This document shows positions 1 through 11,858 of a DNA stretch of 64,000 nt, in pieces; the first letter of the stretch is position 1; every line of letters starts with the position of its first letter. The position numbers and the translations under genes are program-made. The stretch covers positions 248,001-312,000 of the forward strand of contig JAJNNX010000041.1 in NCBI GenBank assembly GCA_023159155.1, read 5' to 3'. The notes under the pieces were generated by a model. That model saw only the letters and a program-made list of their open reading frames with translations, ran no database searches and had not been told where the DNA came from. Source of the DNA: Ustulina deusta. Its lineage: Eukaryota; Ascomycota; Sordariomycetes; Xylariales; Xylariaceae.

Positions 1-281
1 GGTACCTAGGTACCTATTATCTAATCGGGCAGTGGCTAGTCTGTGGCTAGGTAGTCCTCGATTGACGCCACTCAAAGCCACATACAGGGTGAGGAGAGTT
101 GCCCTAGTCCAGGGCCCACTCTTTCTTTCGATACACCAAAAAAGTTCCAGGTCCAAAACCTCCCCTCGCTCGCGAACTTTTTCAGAACCACCATCACCCA
201 CCAAACACCACATAGGCGCAGGATTCGACTTCTTTGCGTCCTCAATCATCCCCAATCATCCTCCTCAAACCATCCGCAAAA
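1..281. other. upstream region of the L22 gene
   Basis: The window opens with a GGTACC/CCTAGG palindromic word cluster. A pyrimidine-rich stretch then leads to the L22 start codon at 282, as expected of a ribosomal-protein promoter and 5' leader. I see no gene here. Confidence 0.5.
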
Positions 282-906
282 ATGGCTCCTCAGGCAGTAC
301 GTATAACTTGACATCGCTTTGCTGTTGGCCCAGTCTCTCTGGCAACCCCTCCAGTGAGATGATGGCGTGAAGCAGTAGGCTAAGGTCAAATCCCGACATG
401 TAGAAGAAGTCCGCCAAGGCTAGCAAGCAGACGAAGAAGGTAAGTCAGCATCCAATCCATTTCCTTCGAATTCCCCGGAGAGTACTTACACCCCACTCTC
501 AGTTCGTCATCAACGCCTCCCAGCCCGCCAGCGACAAGATCTTCGACACGGCCGCCTTCGAGAAGTTCCTCCAGGACAAGATCAAGGTCGACGGCCGTGT
601 CGGCAACCTCGGCGACACCATCACCATCCAGCAGATTGGCGACGGCAAGGTCGAGATCACCGCCCACAACGAGCTCTCCGGTCGCTACCTGAAGTACCTG
701 TTCGTGCCGCCTCGATTGATTTCTCCTCCGACAACGCTGTCGCGTATTCGCTCCGAAGCTAACTGACAATCCACCATAGGACCAAGAAGTTCCTGAAGAA
801 GATGCAGCTCCGTGACTGGCTGCGTGTCGTCTCTACCTCCAAGGGTGTCTACGAGCTCAAGTTCTTCAACGTCGTTAATGACGATGCTGATGAGGATGAC
901 GAGTAA
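282..906 (+). CDS. rpl22: 60S ribosomal protein L22 (eL22)
   Basis: A structural protein of the cytosolic large ribosomal subunit. There are four exons: 282-296, 404-439, 503-699 and 780-906, giving 124 aa, the usual eL22 length. The N-terminus is MAPQA followed by a Lys-rich stretch ([12 protein letters not shown]). The core begins FVINASQP and continues through the [10 protein letters not shown] and [15 protein letters not shown] motifs typical of the family. It ends in an acidic DDADEDDE tail. The start was chosen because a 15-nt first exon precedes an intron in the second-to-fifth codon region, as is common in fungal ribosomal-protein genes. The last intron uses the less usual donor GTTCGT, but the frame across it is unambiguous. 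High, constitutive expression is expected from the family; that is inference. Confidence 0.95.
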
Positions 907-1145
907 TCGGGCTATTTGGGACCGTACATCATAGACAACACAAAAAGGAAGGGGGTATAGGTGCATGGACTTTATGTAGGACACATACTCATACCCAAAA
1001 TCACAAAATAAACTCGATCTCAAGCAAAACTCTTCCCAATGATCTTTGACGTGACGATGTGCTTTTATCTACTATAACACTATAGTATATATCTATGCTC
1101 TTCTGTACATATTTCCAAATCTGGTCTACATGTGCGTGTATTCTC

Positions 1146-2207
1146 TCATGGCAACGCTCTCATAACGCCTTCAAATGCTACCAAGGCCATGGCATTTGCT
1201 GGAAATGCTCTCAAAAAGCACGGCAAGAAACCCCTCCAATATCCTCTCGCACCGCCTTCCCGGTACACAGCTCGCGCAGCCTCCCACCAATTCCTAAACC
1301 TAGGGGTTCCGTCATTGAGCTTTCCGCCCATGGGATCCGTCATGATGCGCTGTTTGACAACGTCACTAGGATAGCTGGTGAGCCAGAAAATCTGAGCGCT
1401 CAGCCCACCGGCCCAGAAGTTGACGGCCGGGGCGGATAGGCTCGTGCGTTCGCGCAGCAGCCGCGAGAGCACATCGTACGAGCCCCACCAGAAGAAGAAA
1501 AAAGATCGGAAGAGGAGGGTAGCAGCCAGGCCCTTGTACACGCCCCGCAGGCCGTGGGCGCCGTAGATTTTGCGCACGCAGTCGAGCGGGCCCCGGTACA
1601 GACGCTCGGCCTTGCGAGCCGAGTACTGGATCTGCAGGCGCGCCTTGATGTGTTCGACGGGCGCGGCGATGAAGGAGACGGTGGACCCGGCCGCGATGCC
1701 CGCGATGCCGTGGCCGGACGCCGGGAGGTGGGATACGGCGTCGTGGGAGGGGTCCGGCTCGGGCGGGCTATTGCGAAGGGCAGGGCGCAGCTGCCCCGGC
1801 GCGAATACGTGCTCGGCGAGCAGCCGCCGGTAGATGGTCAAGCTGCCCAGCATCAACGAGTCCATGAACATCCAGCCGACCAGCGGGGGCGTCGCGCCCT
1901 TGTAGAGCCCCCGGATGCCCTCGTGGCGCAAGGTCTGGGTCAGGCATTGGAGGGGCCCGCTGAAGCGCGTTGGGTCGGTCGTCTGGAGCCGGACTTTGAT
2001 GGTGTCGAAGGGATGGCCGACTGGAGGGCGGAGACAGGTTAGAGTATGAGTTTCCCCCCCTCAAAAAGAAGAAGAAAAAGAAGAAGAAGAAGGGGAAGAA
2101 GATCAAGGCTTACCCGACAGCTTGGCGATGCCCGAGAACACGCCAGCTACGAAGCCCTTGTAGTTCTTGCTGGCTGGCGCGGGCGCCTGCTTCTGGTCGG
2201 TCGCCAT
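1146..2207 (-). CDS. mitochondrial carrier (SLC25) family transporter
   Basis: An inner-mitochondrial-membrane solute carrier of about 322 aa. Exon 1 is 2207-2114 and exon 2 is 2020-1146; the 93-nt intron carries a long CTT/TTC polypyrimidine tract. The three-repeat structure is visible through the carrier signatures HPFDTIKVRLQ, APVEHIKARLQ and YPSDVVKQR, each followed by a G-x-Y-K/R-G motif. The N-terminus reads MATDQKQAPAPASKNYKGF and then enters the first helix. Overall it resembles the carnitine/acylcarnitine, ornithine and YMC-type carriers of fungi. The substrate cannot be settled from sequence alone, so no symbol is given. It is convergent with the L22 gene: the two 3' ends are about 240 bp apart. 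Confidence 0.9.
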
Positions 2208-4137
2208 ATTGGCGAGGGCCGCATTTGCGGGCCTTGCTTCCGATGGGGGGTTCTGGCGACGAGGGTCAATTGTATCATATATTCGGTCTCGGGGTTTCGA
2301 ATACTTTTGTATTATTTTTATCTCGCCGCTGGTTGGTACACTGGTTGGTTGGCGGGATAGAGCTTCAGCCCGTAAAATCCGGTGCTTCCACGGCTTAGCT
2401 CCGAGATCGGCTGTTTTGGGGGGGCAGTTTCCAATTTTTCATAGTTGCTTTCTGACGGCACGAGTCTTACTCAAGTAGACTTGTAATTCTTCACTAAGCT
2501 ATGAAGAGACAAGCCTTGTCACGACTACGACCTGCTCACCCATGGAAACACTCTGTTTCTAAGCAAAGCCAATTCTGACCTATCTAGGTAATTGATATTC
2601 CCCAGCCTCTCTTCGAGAAGAGTTGGTCAGCTGAGACAGCATGACTTGGGAGATTCACAACTCTGCCGTAGAAGTTAGAACACAGGGTCCCCATTATCTT
2701 CGCGTAGCTCCCTCGAAGGACACGGCGACGGAATATACAATATATATTTTATTCTACATTGTTTAGTTTACATTTACTATACTCATAAAATAGTTTCAAC
2801 CCCAGCCCTCGCCAATTCGGTCCTAGGGCGTTGCCAGCGATCCGACTTATTAACATTTGCGTACTCGTCTAAGTAAACATTAAGCAAGTGGAGCTTGTGA
2901 AAGCATGTCTTAAGGATTCCCATGTAGCGGGAATAAGACCAAATACGTCTAAAGCACCACGTCACCTCGAACTTGGTCCGGCAACTCTTCCCTCGCGGTC
3001 TTGGCTTGTCACAACATCAGCCGCTACGAAATGTCCCATTACACCAAACCCTATGATAACAACTCAAATGAATTGTTTGTGATTAAGGTCCTCCAAGACA
3101 GCCTCCTCAGGTCAGTCTCAAGTACCTCATGATCACACCCTATGGCATTGATCAATCAATCGATCCTACGACATACCACCCGTGACAGGTGAGCCACCTA
3201 GGTGAACTCCAATGAAACAGTTCAACCGGCACGAATAGTCGCTCCCCGTGGGACTAAAGCTTTCATCAAGTCGTCTAACTAGACTACTTGGCCAAGAAAA
3301 AACTCTCTTTCGGCCAACATATATTTTCGCTAATGGCGGGAGTTCTGACGGGAGTATCGAGCATAAAATCGAGGTACTCGTTTGTATATCAAACCTTCTA
3401 TTAAAAGAGGTGCTGGGACCCTTGCTGATAGGAAACGGATCGCACTACCTATATGCGCTCGAAGGATTGAGGAGATAATCTGGGGCTCAAAGTCCCCTCA
3501 TGCGCCCTCATGCGGAGAAGCTGTACTCGTCCCATCTTGCCTGCCAAAAGAAGGTCAAGTTTCCTCTTTAATCAACATCTTGGCGGAGTAAGCCATGCCC
3601 ATAACCAAGATTCACGTACCTGATGAAACTTGGACATCCTAAACTGGCTGTTGTGGAGGATGCAAGCTGCGAGACGAGCCAACGGACCGATTGATTTGGC
3701 CCTTGCTAGGTGTCAATCATTCCCGGATCAGAGATTCAAATGTAGAAGGTTGCATTCAAGCTGTTTTTCCCTATTCGAGATGACTGCCAGCATGCTACTG
3801 GCTCGTGATGCGGCGTGTTTGGGCTGTCGCAGACCGTTGGCTGCTAGCTAGCATCCCATGTCTGGCGATCATTGCTCTCCTGAGCACTATCCCGGCCTTG
3901 TTCATGCAAATTCATTCGGCGTTCGTGGTGGTCACCTAGTATACAAAAGCGAGAGGCACCTTCGCATGACAGTTCTCGAGAGCTACGAGCCTTTCCAGCC
4001 TTCACGAGCCAGGCGCACGCGCGAGGACAATACAGTGTCACCCAGGCGAGCTACGAAAAGGGGCTTTCGTGTCTATATATTAGTCTCCCGCTGCCTTTAC
4101 TATCGGCCTTCCCTAGACTGTACGCCAACTAGCCAAA
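2208..4137. other. divergent intergenic region
   Basis: About 1.9 kb between the divergent mitochondrial carrier and PLC-like genes. Short open frames exist but show no recognisable protein. It probably holds both promoters. A TATA-like TCTATATATTAG lies about 60 bp before the ATG at 4138. Confidence 0.4.
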
Positions 4138-5283
4138 ATGCGCACAACGACTACTTTGCCCGTTCTCGCCCTGGCTGCGAGCGCCGCTGCCGATTGCAAT
4201 GGAAATGCCGCGTACTGTGATAAATCGTACAGCCAAGTCACCTTTGCCGGGTCACATAATTCAGCCTTCGTTGGCATTGGGCCATCGGACAACCAAGTGT
4301 CATCGGTCTCGGCACAACTCAACGAAGGCATTCGATTTCTAACTACCCAAACGCACGACAAAGACGGCACCATTGAAATGTGCCACACGGTAAGTAAAGC
4401 AGACGAGAGGTCCCTAGGCGAAATTTAGTTTCTGGGCTTGGCCTTGTATCGTCAATATCATTGTAAAAGATGGATATTTTTTTTTACAAAACGAGCGGAT
4501 CCATAGGATTCAAGGATTCCGCTAACAATTTCCATAGTCATGCGATTTGTTGGATGCTGGTCCTCTTCAAAATTACCTTGGGACCGTGAAGACATGGGTT
4601 GACGGTCATCCGAACGACGTGGTTACGCTGCTGATCACGAACGGAGATGCAATTGATATCACCAAGTTTGACGACGCCTTCAAGGCTGTAGGTCTAGACT
4701 CATATACTTTTACTCCCTCGAGCACGCTCGGATTGGATGATTGGCCGACGATGGGAGACTTGATCTCAAGCGGAAATAGGGTCGTCGTGTTCATGGGTGA
4801 GTTTCATTGCCCTGCCCTGCAGTTCCCACCATCATCCTCTCTGCACAAACTGATGAAACATTAGATTACCATTCCGATACCAGCAAGGTCCCCTACATCC
4901 TCGATGAATTTGCCTATTACTTTGAAACGCCCTTTGATCCTCTCGAAGACCAGTTGAGCGGTTGCAACATCGACCGACCCGCTGGTGCTTCTGCTGGTGG
5001 CCGTTTGATTCTCGCAAATCACAACAGGAACTATGAAGTCTTCGGTATCAGTCTTCCTGACTTGGTCAACGCAGCCGGCACCAACTCGGTCGATTCTATT
5101 ACTGCACAAACGAACACCTGCAATCAACTGTATGGACGTATCCCCAATGTAGTGCTAGTAAGCTACCCTGCCTGCCCAATTCTTCCAAAGCGGGAAAGTT
5201 TGATGCTAATGAGGACTATATAGCTTGATTATGTTTCTCTTGGTGAAGTCATCGCTGGCCAGAATCAACTCAACGGCCTATGA
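4138..5283 (+). CDS. secreted PLC-like phosphodiesterase
   Basis: A predicted secreted protein with the TIM-barrel fold of the PI-PLC X-domain superfamily, 287 aa. The four exons are 4138-4389, 4538-4796, 4865-5157 and 5224-5283, all with GT..AG introns and preserved phase. Residues 1-18 form a signal peptide (MRTTTTLPVLALAASAAA). Family landmarks follow: FAGSHNSAF with the His expected at the catalytic site, a GIRFLTTQTHDKDG segment, MCHTSC, VVTLLITN, and DEFAYYFETPFDP. This is the fungal PLC-like branch, many of whose members are secreted and lack the calcium site of true PI-PLC. The true substrate is unknown. I see no GPI-attachment tail. A TATA-like element precedes the start. Confidence 0.88.
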
Positions 5284-6172
5284 GGTCGATATCTTGAGCT
5301 CATACCGAACGCTACTTATGACGAAATTTGGCTACACATACTTATATGTAAAAAACACATGTATATATGCACGAATGATGAAATCAGTATGATCCCACAA
5401 GTGTTGCTGTCAGGTTTCTACTTAATGTCATTGAGGTTGAAGCTTTTGCATTTGCATCCTCTCATGCCTTTCATTATACAGGCCAGGGTATATGAGTGCT
5501 AGCCTTAAGGGTGACGAAACCCACCTAACACACCTGTGTAATAATCCAAGCCTATTGGTGAATGCAGCGATTTTATCGTCAGCATCCCCATTAAATAAGA
5601 CAGGCATATCACCAACCTACCGCACAGGTTGCAGTACTATGGTACGCCTGTCCAATGAAAGTCGAGCCAAATGTAAGATGTAGGTATAAATAGATCACCC
5701 GCCAGCGCGTCACACATCAGCAGGGGAAGCTACAATTTGTCCACTCAGCGCTTCGCGTTGTGGCACCTGTACCGGGCCAGCCAACCGCGAGCCAAGAAGC
5801 TTGCCGCCGCCCAACCACCAGAGCACATCTTCGTCGCTACCTGCCAATCACCACTCACCATACGCCATTTTTGGGGGCGCTACCGCCGGATCACGGCGCT
5901 GGGAAACAATGGCTTCCAATTGCCTTGGAACTACGCAAGAGCCGATCCCCGGGGAAGAATTAAATAAAGCATGCGAAATAATGGGGGGTCTTGCGTGTGT
6001 TTTTTCCAGAGCACTTGATGCTCCAAATAATGAATTTATTTTATCTCGCGATTCTTTGCATCGAACTCTGTAATTGATATTGTATTAGTACTATACTAGC
6101 AAACGACTCGGGGACCGGAATTAGGTACTAGTGCACTCGACGGCGATCGATCCGAGCGTCATTCTCTTCACG
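5284..6172. other. intergenic region, no gene seen
   Basis: About 0.9 kb between two genes on the same strand. It holds only short frames without recognisable features, and includes the 3' end of the PLC-like gene and the promoter of the DOMON gene. Confidence 0.4.
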
Positions 6173-7753
6173 ATGTGGACATCCATGCGCCGGCTGGTTC
6201 TGGCCTCATTAACAGGTAGGTGGTATAGATTTCGGCAAGCTTCCCAGAAAAGAAGGGTATTATCATTATTACCCCCCTCGTCAAATGCAGTGTACCCGAG
6301 AAGAGTGTCTTCACTAACTAACACACTCCAGCACTCCCCTTCGCGACAGCGGCATCGTCATCATCATCCGTCTTCGTCTCGCCCCAGGGGGACCTCGCCT
6401 TCGCCCTTAATGTTCCCGAGGATGCCTCGTCCTCGGATCTGTTCTTCTCCATGGCCTTCCCAGTGTACTCCTCGTGGGCCGCCGTCGGGCTCGGGGCGAG
6501 CACGATGGGGGGAAACCCGCTAGTGTTGATGGCGTATCCGTCGGCATCCGGCGACAACGTGACCATCTCCCCGCGGCGGTGCTCCGACCACAGCGAGCCC
6601 GTCTACGACGCCGGGGTCGACGTCAAGGCGCTGCCGGGCACGGGGCTGCGCAACGACACCACCTTCGTCTTCAACGGGGTCTGCGGGAACTGCCGCACGT
6701 GGTCGCGCAATGGGAAGATCGACGTCTCGAGCTCCGCCCAGGAAATGGTCTATGCCATGGGCCCCAGCAGCGACGCGTGGAGCGATGACCCGAGGCAGTC
6801 GGTGAAGGTCCATTCGAGATACGGCTCGTTTACCATGGACTTGGTCCGCGCCACGGGCGCGGGCGGTGTCCCTGCGATCCCCGCCGACGAGAACGTCACT
6901 TCCGTCGGCGCGGTGCAGCAATTGGCGAGAACCGGATACGTGGATAAAAAGGCCATTCTCCACGCCGTGTTCATGGTCCTTGCCTTCGTCGGGATATGGC
7001 CGTTCGGCATCTTGGTCCTGCGAGTCGGCGGATCCGTCCGGTGGCACGCCATCAACCAGGCCGTGGCGTTTGGGCTGGTTCTCGTCGGGGCGATTCTGGG
7101 ATTCGTCATAAGCACGTCCTACAACAGGGTTGGTTTTTCATTGTTATCCCCTGATTTTGGTTCCTTTCGACAACGTGGAAAAAAAAGAGACTTGAACTTT
7201 AGGGGTCTATTCACTGACTACGGCGGCTTCGCAGAGCAAGAAATTCAACACGCCGCACCAGATCATCGGCATCTTGGTTTTCGTCTTCGTCATTGCCCAG
7301 CTCGCGCTTGGGTACTTACACCACCGTATATATAAGAAGACACAGCAGCCAACTAAGATGGCCCCAATTCACGTGTGGCTCGGGCGACTGGTCATACTGC
7401 TTGGCATCGTGAATGGTTTCACGTACGTGCATTTATCCCCCTTCCCTATGACATATTCTTAACCCATGTGCAGTGGCTTCCCGCTCGCGTTGTCACCAGG
7501 CTACGATTTCGCCCTCCTCGGGGTTGTCTCCTTCGTGTTGCCCGTTTTCCTTCTGATCCTGGGTGCGGGGAAGCTCTTCAAAAAAGTCATGCAGAAGTCC
7601 AAACAGCCCGATCTCGAACCTAGCGGGTACGATTTGGAACCGTGGCGTCGCGATCAGCCCGGAGTGCAACCGCCGGCCGGCCATATGGTTGGAGATCCCA
7701 TGACACCAACCCGCTTGGGCGCTCCACCGCAAGGAGCTAGACAGTTTGTATAA
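6173..7753 (+). CDS. DOMON / cytochrome b561 membrane protein
   Basis: An extracellular haem-binding DOMON domain (the cytochrome type found in cellobiose dehydrogenase) fused to a membrane cytochrome b561, 435 aa. The exons are 6173-6215, 6332-7128, 7235-7422 and 7474-7753. A signal peptide lies at about residues 1-22. The DOMON part spans about 25-220 and carries the NVTISPR motif; a Met near its start and a His in KVHSRYGSFTMDL are candidate haem ligands. The b561 part has five or six hydrophobic helices and four conserved His: ILHAVF, RWHAIN, TPHQIIG and APIHVWLG. The tail is cytosolic and Pro-rich. The family moves electrons across the membrane; in fungi the partner and direction are unproven. 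An upstream-Met start fits because exon 1 supplies the signal peptide. Confidence 0.9.
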
Positions 7754-9064
7754 GTGGCATATATTACGCGGGTTTATTGTGTGTGCATATTCAAATGGTC
7801 CGGATAACAGGATGGGATATCCAATGGCGTTGGGGTGTGGGTTGCATTACTTTACCATGGCGAGTACTATACTCGAATTATAGTTTACGAAGTGACACGA
7901 AGCTTCTCTCAATGGTTCATCAATCGACCCGTGGAGAGATTTCTCATGAGAATGCTGCAGGCAGCTGAGATACCGGAAGGTCCTATCCATGGTGCAGCTA
8001 TGGAAGATATTCAGGCAAAATGCTCGGGGAGGCACAGCTAGCTGGCGACGATCTCGCCCTATCGTACCTGTCGATCAAATAAGGCAAATGAGCGCAACGA
8101 AAAACCTGCTGATTACTAGATAGCCTAGATTCACGTTCATGAAAGCTCTTACGAGTAGAAACTGTCTTGTTCACGGAGAATAGCAATGTGTTATTCTACT
8201 ACACCTTAATTCGAATTCATTGCGGGGTTCGGATATCTCGTCGAGATGGATTCCCGGTGTCCCATCATTCTATTACTTAGGCTGTATCATGTCATGTAAG
8301 ACTATCAAAGTTACATTCTCAGTATCAACTCCGGAAGCAACATTGGTATCGGCCAATGACAGCAACAGACATATAGGGGAAAATGATGTGAAGCTCCCGC
8401 AACCATGCAATGAGATATACTTAGCAGAGCCAGTCTTCCAGCTCCGAACCAGCATGTACGCATATAGTGTTATTAGAGTATTAATCGAACACCAAATTTT
8501 ACATACAAGTTGCGGCAGATTCCTCTATCAGCAACTGTCCCTCCAGTCACGTTTTAGGATTCTATAACGTACTTCCGGTGATGTGAGCTTACAGGTCACG
8601 AATCTCAATTTGGGTCGTCTGCATCTCTGCCCTCTGCCGCGCGGAACAATCCAGTCTAGTAACCATGTCATATCATAGCCGCCTAAACAGCCGATCAAGG
8701 TCTAGGTCTACCCTCAATCGCAACATATCTGTCTGGAAAACAACCTCATCATAGGCAAAATTGCCTCCTCCAACATCGCTACCGACTTCGGTGTGCTTCG
8801 CTAATGAATACATCCAGTAGTGACAGGTCTTTGGACCTGCAGTGGCCACTCGCACAACACGACCATGCCATCGAATGACTATTATTAGCTTTTGCGATAT
8901 TGATCGATATTAAATATTTGAACTCGTGTAGCTCACGTCCGCCGGGGTTTCCCACGGTATAAATTCCGTGTTTACATTCCAAAAGTCAACCCCCTTCCTA
9001 CGCAGATCTGCAGCCTAAGAAGATATTGCACGAAAGGCATCCAATACTAGAGGAGAAAATCAAA
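7754..9064. other. intergenic region, no gene seen
   Basis: About 1.3 kb of AT-richer sequence with only short frames. A TATA-like GGTATAAATT lies near 8955, about 105 bp before the next start codon. Confidence 0.4.
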
Positions 9065-10793
9065 ATGGCTTCAAGAATTGCACGACTTTGCCTCGTGGCG
9101 GGATGCTTGGCTCTCCGGGCTTCTGCTGCGTGCAGTGTCTACGGATTGGATTACGCTAATGGTGGCTCCTACAACATCGATCCGGCTTCTGATGAGTTTT
9201 TCAGTTTCACTTCAGCATTCCAAGGTACTGTCAATTACTTCAACATTCAAGCCATTATGTACTAATATATCTCGCCAGCTTGTACCCAGGAGTCAATAAA
9301 GCCTGTCCTAGTCGACCCGGCTGGGCACCAGTATACTTGCACTGCCATCAACACGACGCCTGATGGCGAAGAGCAGACGTCGACTTGGTAAGGGAAACCT
9401 TGCTCTTCCTCACCCCAACAAGCCATAAATACTAAGCCTCAAACAGTTCGATAGCGTACTCCTCTATGTCGTCGGGTCAATGGAGGATCGTTATTTCTGG
9501 CGTGAACGTAGCCGTCCAGAGAACGATCAACCTGACCAGCGTTGCACCCTCTACCGTATTCGTAACCGTAAGTGGCTCTTCATAGCTGTGATCCTCGAGA
9601 ACCCTAGAGTTGACGCTGAGGAAACAACAGGCCACCCCGACCGTAGTTGTGGGAATCACGAGTACACCCAATCCAACAAGTACGTGCACGCCCGAGCGCC
9701 CCAAAGTGAATCTTCTCTTCCGCTAATTGTTCCTCATCTTCGCAGCCGTCTTCTCGACCATCGGGACGCAGACCCAAACTCTGGTCTTAGACCCCGGAAC
9801 GGTAACGACGGCGTGCAGTGGATCGACGACAACGGTGACGGTGACGCCGACGAAGGCCACGATCGTCACGACTTCGGTCGTAATGCGCACGACGACGGAC
9901 CAGACGATCACCCAATCGTCCACGACCAAGATCACGAAGACCGCCTCCTGCCATTACACTTCGGTGCGGCCGTCTGACACGATGTGCATCGGAAACGCCT
10001 GTGGTTCACCCGACTTCCCCACCCCGACTGTCTGCGCCGGGGTGTATTGTCCTCGTCCGGCGGCCGAAACCGCCAGGGTGGTGGCAGACACCGCGACGAG
10101 CAGCGTGCAGGAAGTCGTGAAGGTTGTCATGGCCACCACGATTACCGTCACGGAGACGACGTATACCGTGACGAGCACCAATCTCACCGTGCTCCCTACG
10201 CCGACGGTGACGGAGAATGGTATGTTGCCGGCTTGTGTCGCTTTCTCTTTGGAATGTCAGACAGAATTGCTAATGATTTCTCACAGTCATCAAGACTACC
10301 ACCGCTACGGTGTACGTTTACGATTACCCATGATCACATGCAATGCCCCCCCCCCCCCCCCCCCCCCACCCCCTCTTCCCCCCTCTCGGGTCTCCTCCCG
10401 CTGTGCTAATAAATACCAACCGCAGGACTCCTCAACCATCAATCGTCTGCAGCGGCCAAAAGCCGGGCGTCACCGTATCGCTCACCCAGCCCCAGGCCAC
10501 CGTGACGCAAACCAGCTTGTCGTATTCAACACAGCACGCCACTGGGACAGTAACAGCTGTGTATGTTAATTTTATAACCCCAATCCCAACCCCCAACCCC
10601 CAACCCCCGAGTCTTGTTAAGCATAGAGAGAGAGAGAGAGAGAGATGAGATCTACGATAGCGTCAAAGTTGGAAAAGAAAGCTCAATCTACTTACTAATC
10701 TTTGACCGCAGTTCAACTGAAACTACGGTGACTACTAACTCCAGAAGCGCCACGAGCTGCTGGTTGAACGGGGGATGGATGGGAGCCGATTAA
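9065..10793 (+). CDS. secreted Thr-rich hypothetical protein
   Basis: A 384-aa secreted protein of unknown function, reconstructed from eight exons: 9065-9224, 9279-9387, 9447-9567, 9631-9679, 9746-10219, 10287-10311, 10426-10560 and 10712-10793. All junctions keep frame. Residues 1-21 are a signal peptide ending in ASA. A compact N-terminal module with several Cys follows (CSVYGLDY, then ACTQES, YTCTA, TCSIAYSS). The middle and end are a long stretch of Thr/Val/Ser repeats such as TTVTVTPTKATIVTT, a likely O-mannosylated stalk. I see no clear GPI signal; the protein ends in SCWLNGGWMGAD. One intron contains a run of 21 C and another a (GA)n repeat. An in-frame ATG 39 bp upstream exists but would mask the signal peptide. 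Confidence 0.75.
10346..10366 (+). repeat. poly-C tract inside an intron
   Basis: A run of 21 C lies in the intron between exons 6 and 7 of the secreted Thr-rich gene. Its exact length is prone to sequencing error, but it sits outside coding sequence. Confidence 0.9.
10625..10645 (+). repeat. (GA)n microsatellite inside an intron
   Basis: About ten AG units lie in the last intron of the secreted Thr-rich gene. Confidence 0.9.
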
Positions 10794-11762
10794 AGAAGAA
10801 GAAGAAGAGAATGGGATGTTGCAATGTTGTTGACTGTGGTCTAGTTTTAGTTTCATCTGAGTGTTTTTTTAGCCTGAGAGACCTAACAGCCAAGCGTAAC
10901 ACGTGAAATGACAAACTTATATCAAACCCAAGACGTTATGACTCTCTCTCTCTTTTTTTTTCTTCTTTTTTTTTCTCTTGCTATTGACAAAATATTATTT
11001 CATGTAAAGCAAAACATTACGATAAGGACCAACACACCATAGCCTGGTGCCAGTTACCATTACGACCGCCGAAGCCCTTAGGAAAAAAAAAAAAAAACAG
11101 ATGCAGAATACGCTATTCACAACATACGACCTTCCCTTTGCAAGATAACTCAACAATCTACTCTTCAAGCCGTCGCCAATTGATTGGCCTTGAGCTTCGC
11201 CAAATGGAAGCGAGCCAGCCCTCCCAGTTTGCAAACACCGAGACCATCAAAGAGAGAATGCAGTCTTTCTGTAGTGATCGGTACGTTGTGTATATAGTAT
11301 ATATGATTACCACACCTTCCAGGGAAGCGAGGCTATTCACAGGCTTGGACTCTAGCCATATCGATCCCTCCGCGGCATTGACGAGTTGTAATGCAAGTAG
11401 GTCATGATATAGATAGGTTCGCAGTGTAAGTACCGCCTGGGCAATTGAACACCCAGAGTTTGTCGGTCGATCCCAAGATGACGCTCTCTCTACCTATAAG
11501 TCTGTCATCCCCCCCCCAATTTCTCTATACCGCCTAACCTGCCAATGACGGCTGACAATTAGCATGCTGCATGCATAGTGATCAATCAATCAATATCACC
11601 TCGGGGCCATTGTGCGTTAAACAAAAACAATACTCAAAGTTACCTTCTTCCCGTCTTGACCATGTTCCAAGGAGTATCGTGCCTCGAGGCCTTTTGGCAT
11701 TCCGGAACACTCGGAGATTCTAGTCAAGATGGGAATTATTTCAACAAAACTTTGCAGCAGTC
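10794..11762. other. intergenic region before tRNA-Val
   Basis: About 1 kb with a T-rich stretch near 10940-10980 and an A run near 11082-11097, probably 3' sequence of the upstream gene. I see no gene. Confidence 0.4.
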
Positions 11763-11858
11763 AGTCGTATGGTCTAATGGTTATGATTTCTCGTTCACAG
11801 TTTAACTCTTGTGTCCACAATCCCGAGAAGGTTCCGTGTTCGATCCACGGTACGACTA
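11763..11858 (+). tRNA. tRNA-Val (anticodon CAC) with intron
   Basis: A full cloverleaf can be folded. The acceptor stem pairs AGTCGTA (11763-11769) with TACGACT (11851-11857), seven Watson-Crick pairs. The D arm contains GGTCTAATGGTTATGAT. The anticodon stem is TCTCG/CGAGA, and the T arm is CCGTG-TTCGATC-CACGG. The anticodon loop TTCACAC gives CAC (11796-11798), reading valine GUG codons. A 23-nt intron (11800-11822) lies after position 37, the canonical place, and holds GTGTC/TTGTG able to pair with the anticodon as eukaryotic tRNA introns do. The mature part is 73 nt. A short T run near 11878 could end Pol III transcription. Confidence 0.85.

Noticed and set aside
1554..2042. 162-codon plus-strand frame
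   Set aside because: Antisense to the mitochondrial carrier.
11121..11150. ACATACGACC start resembling a dispersed 5S rRNA gene
   Set aside because: The sequence after the first ten bases does not match 5S rRNA and lacks its internal control region.
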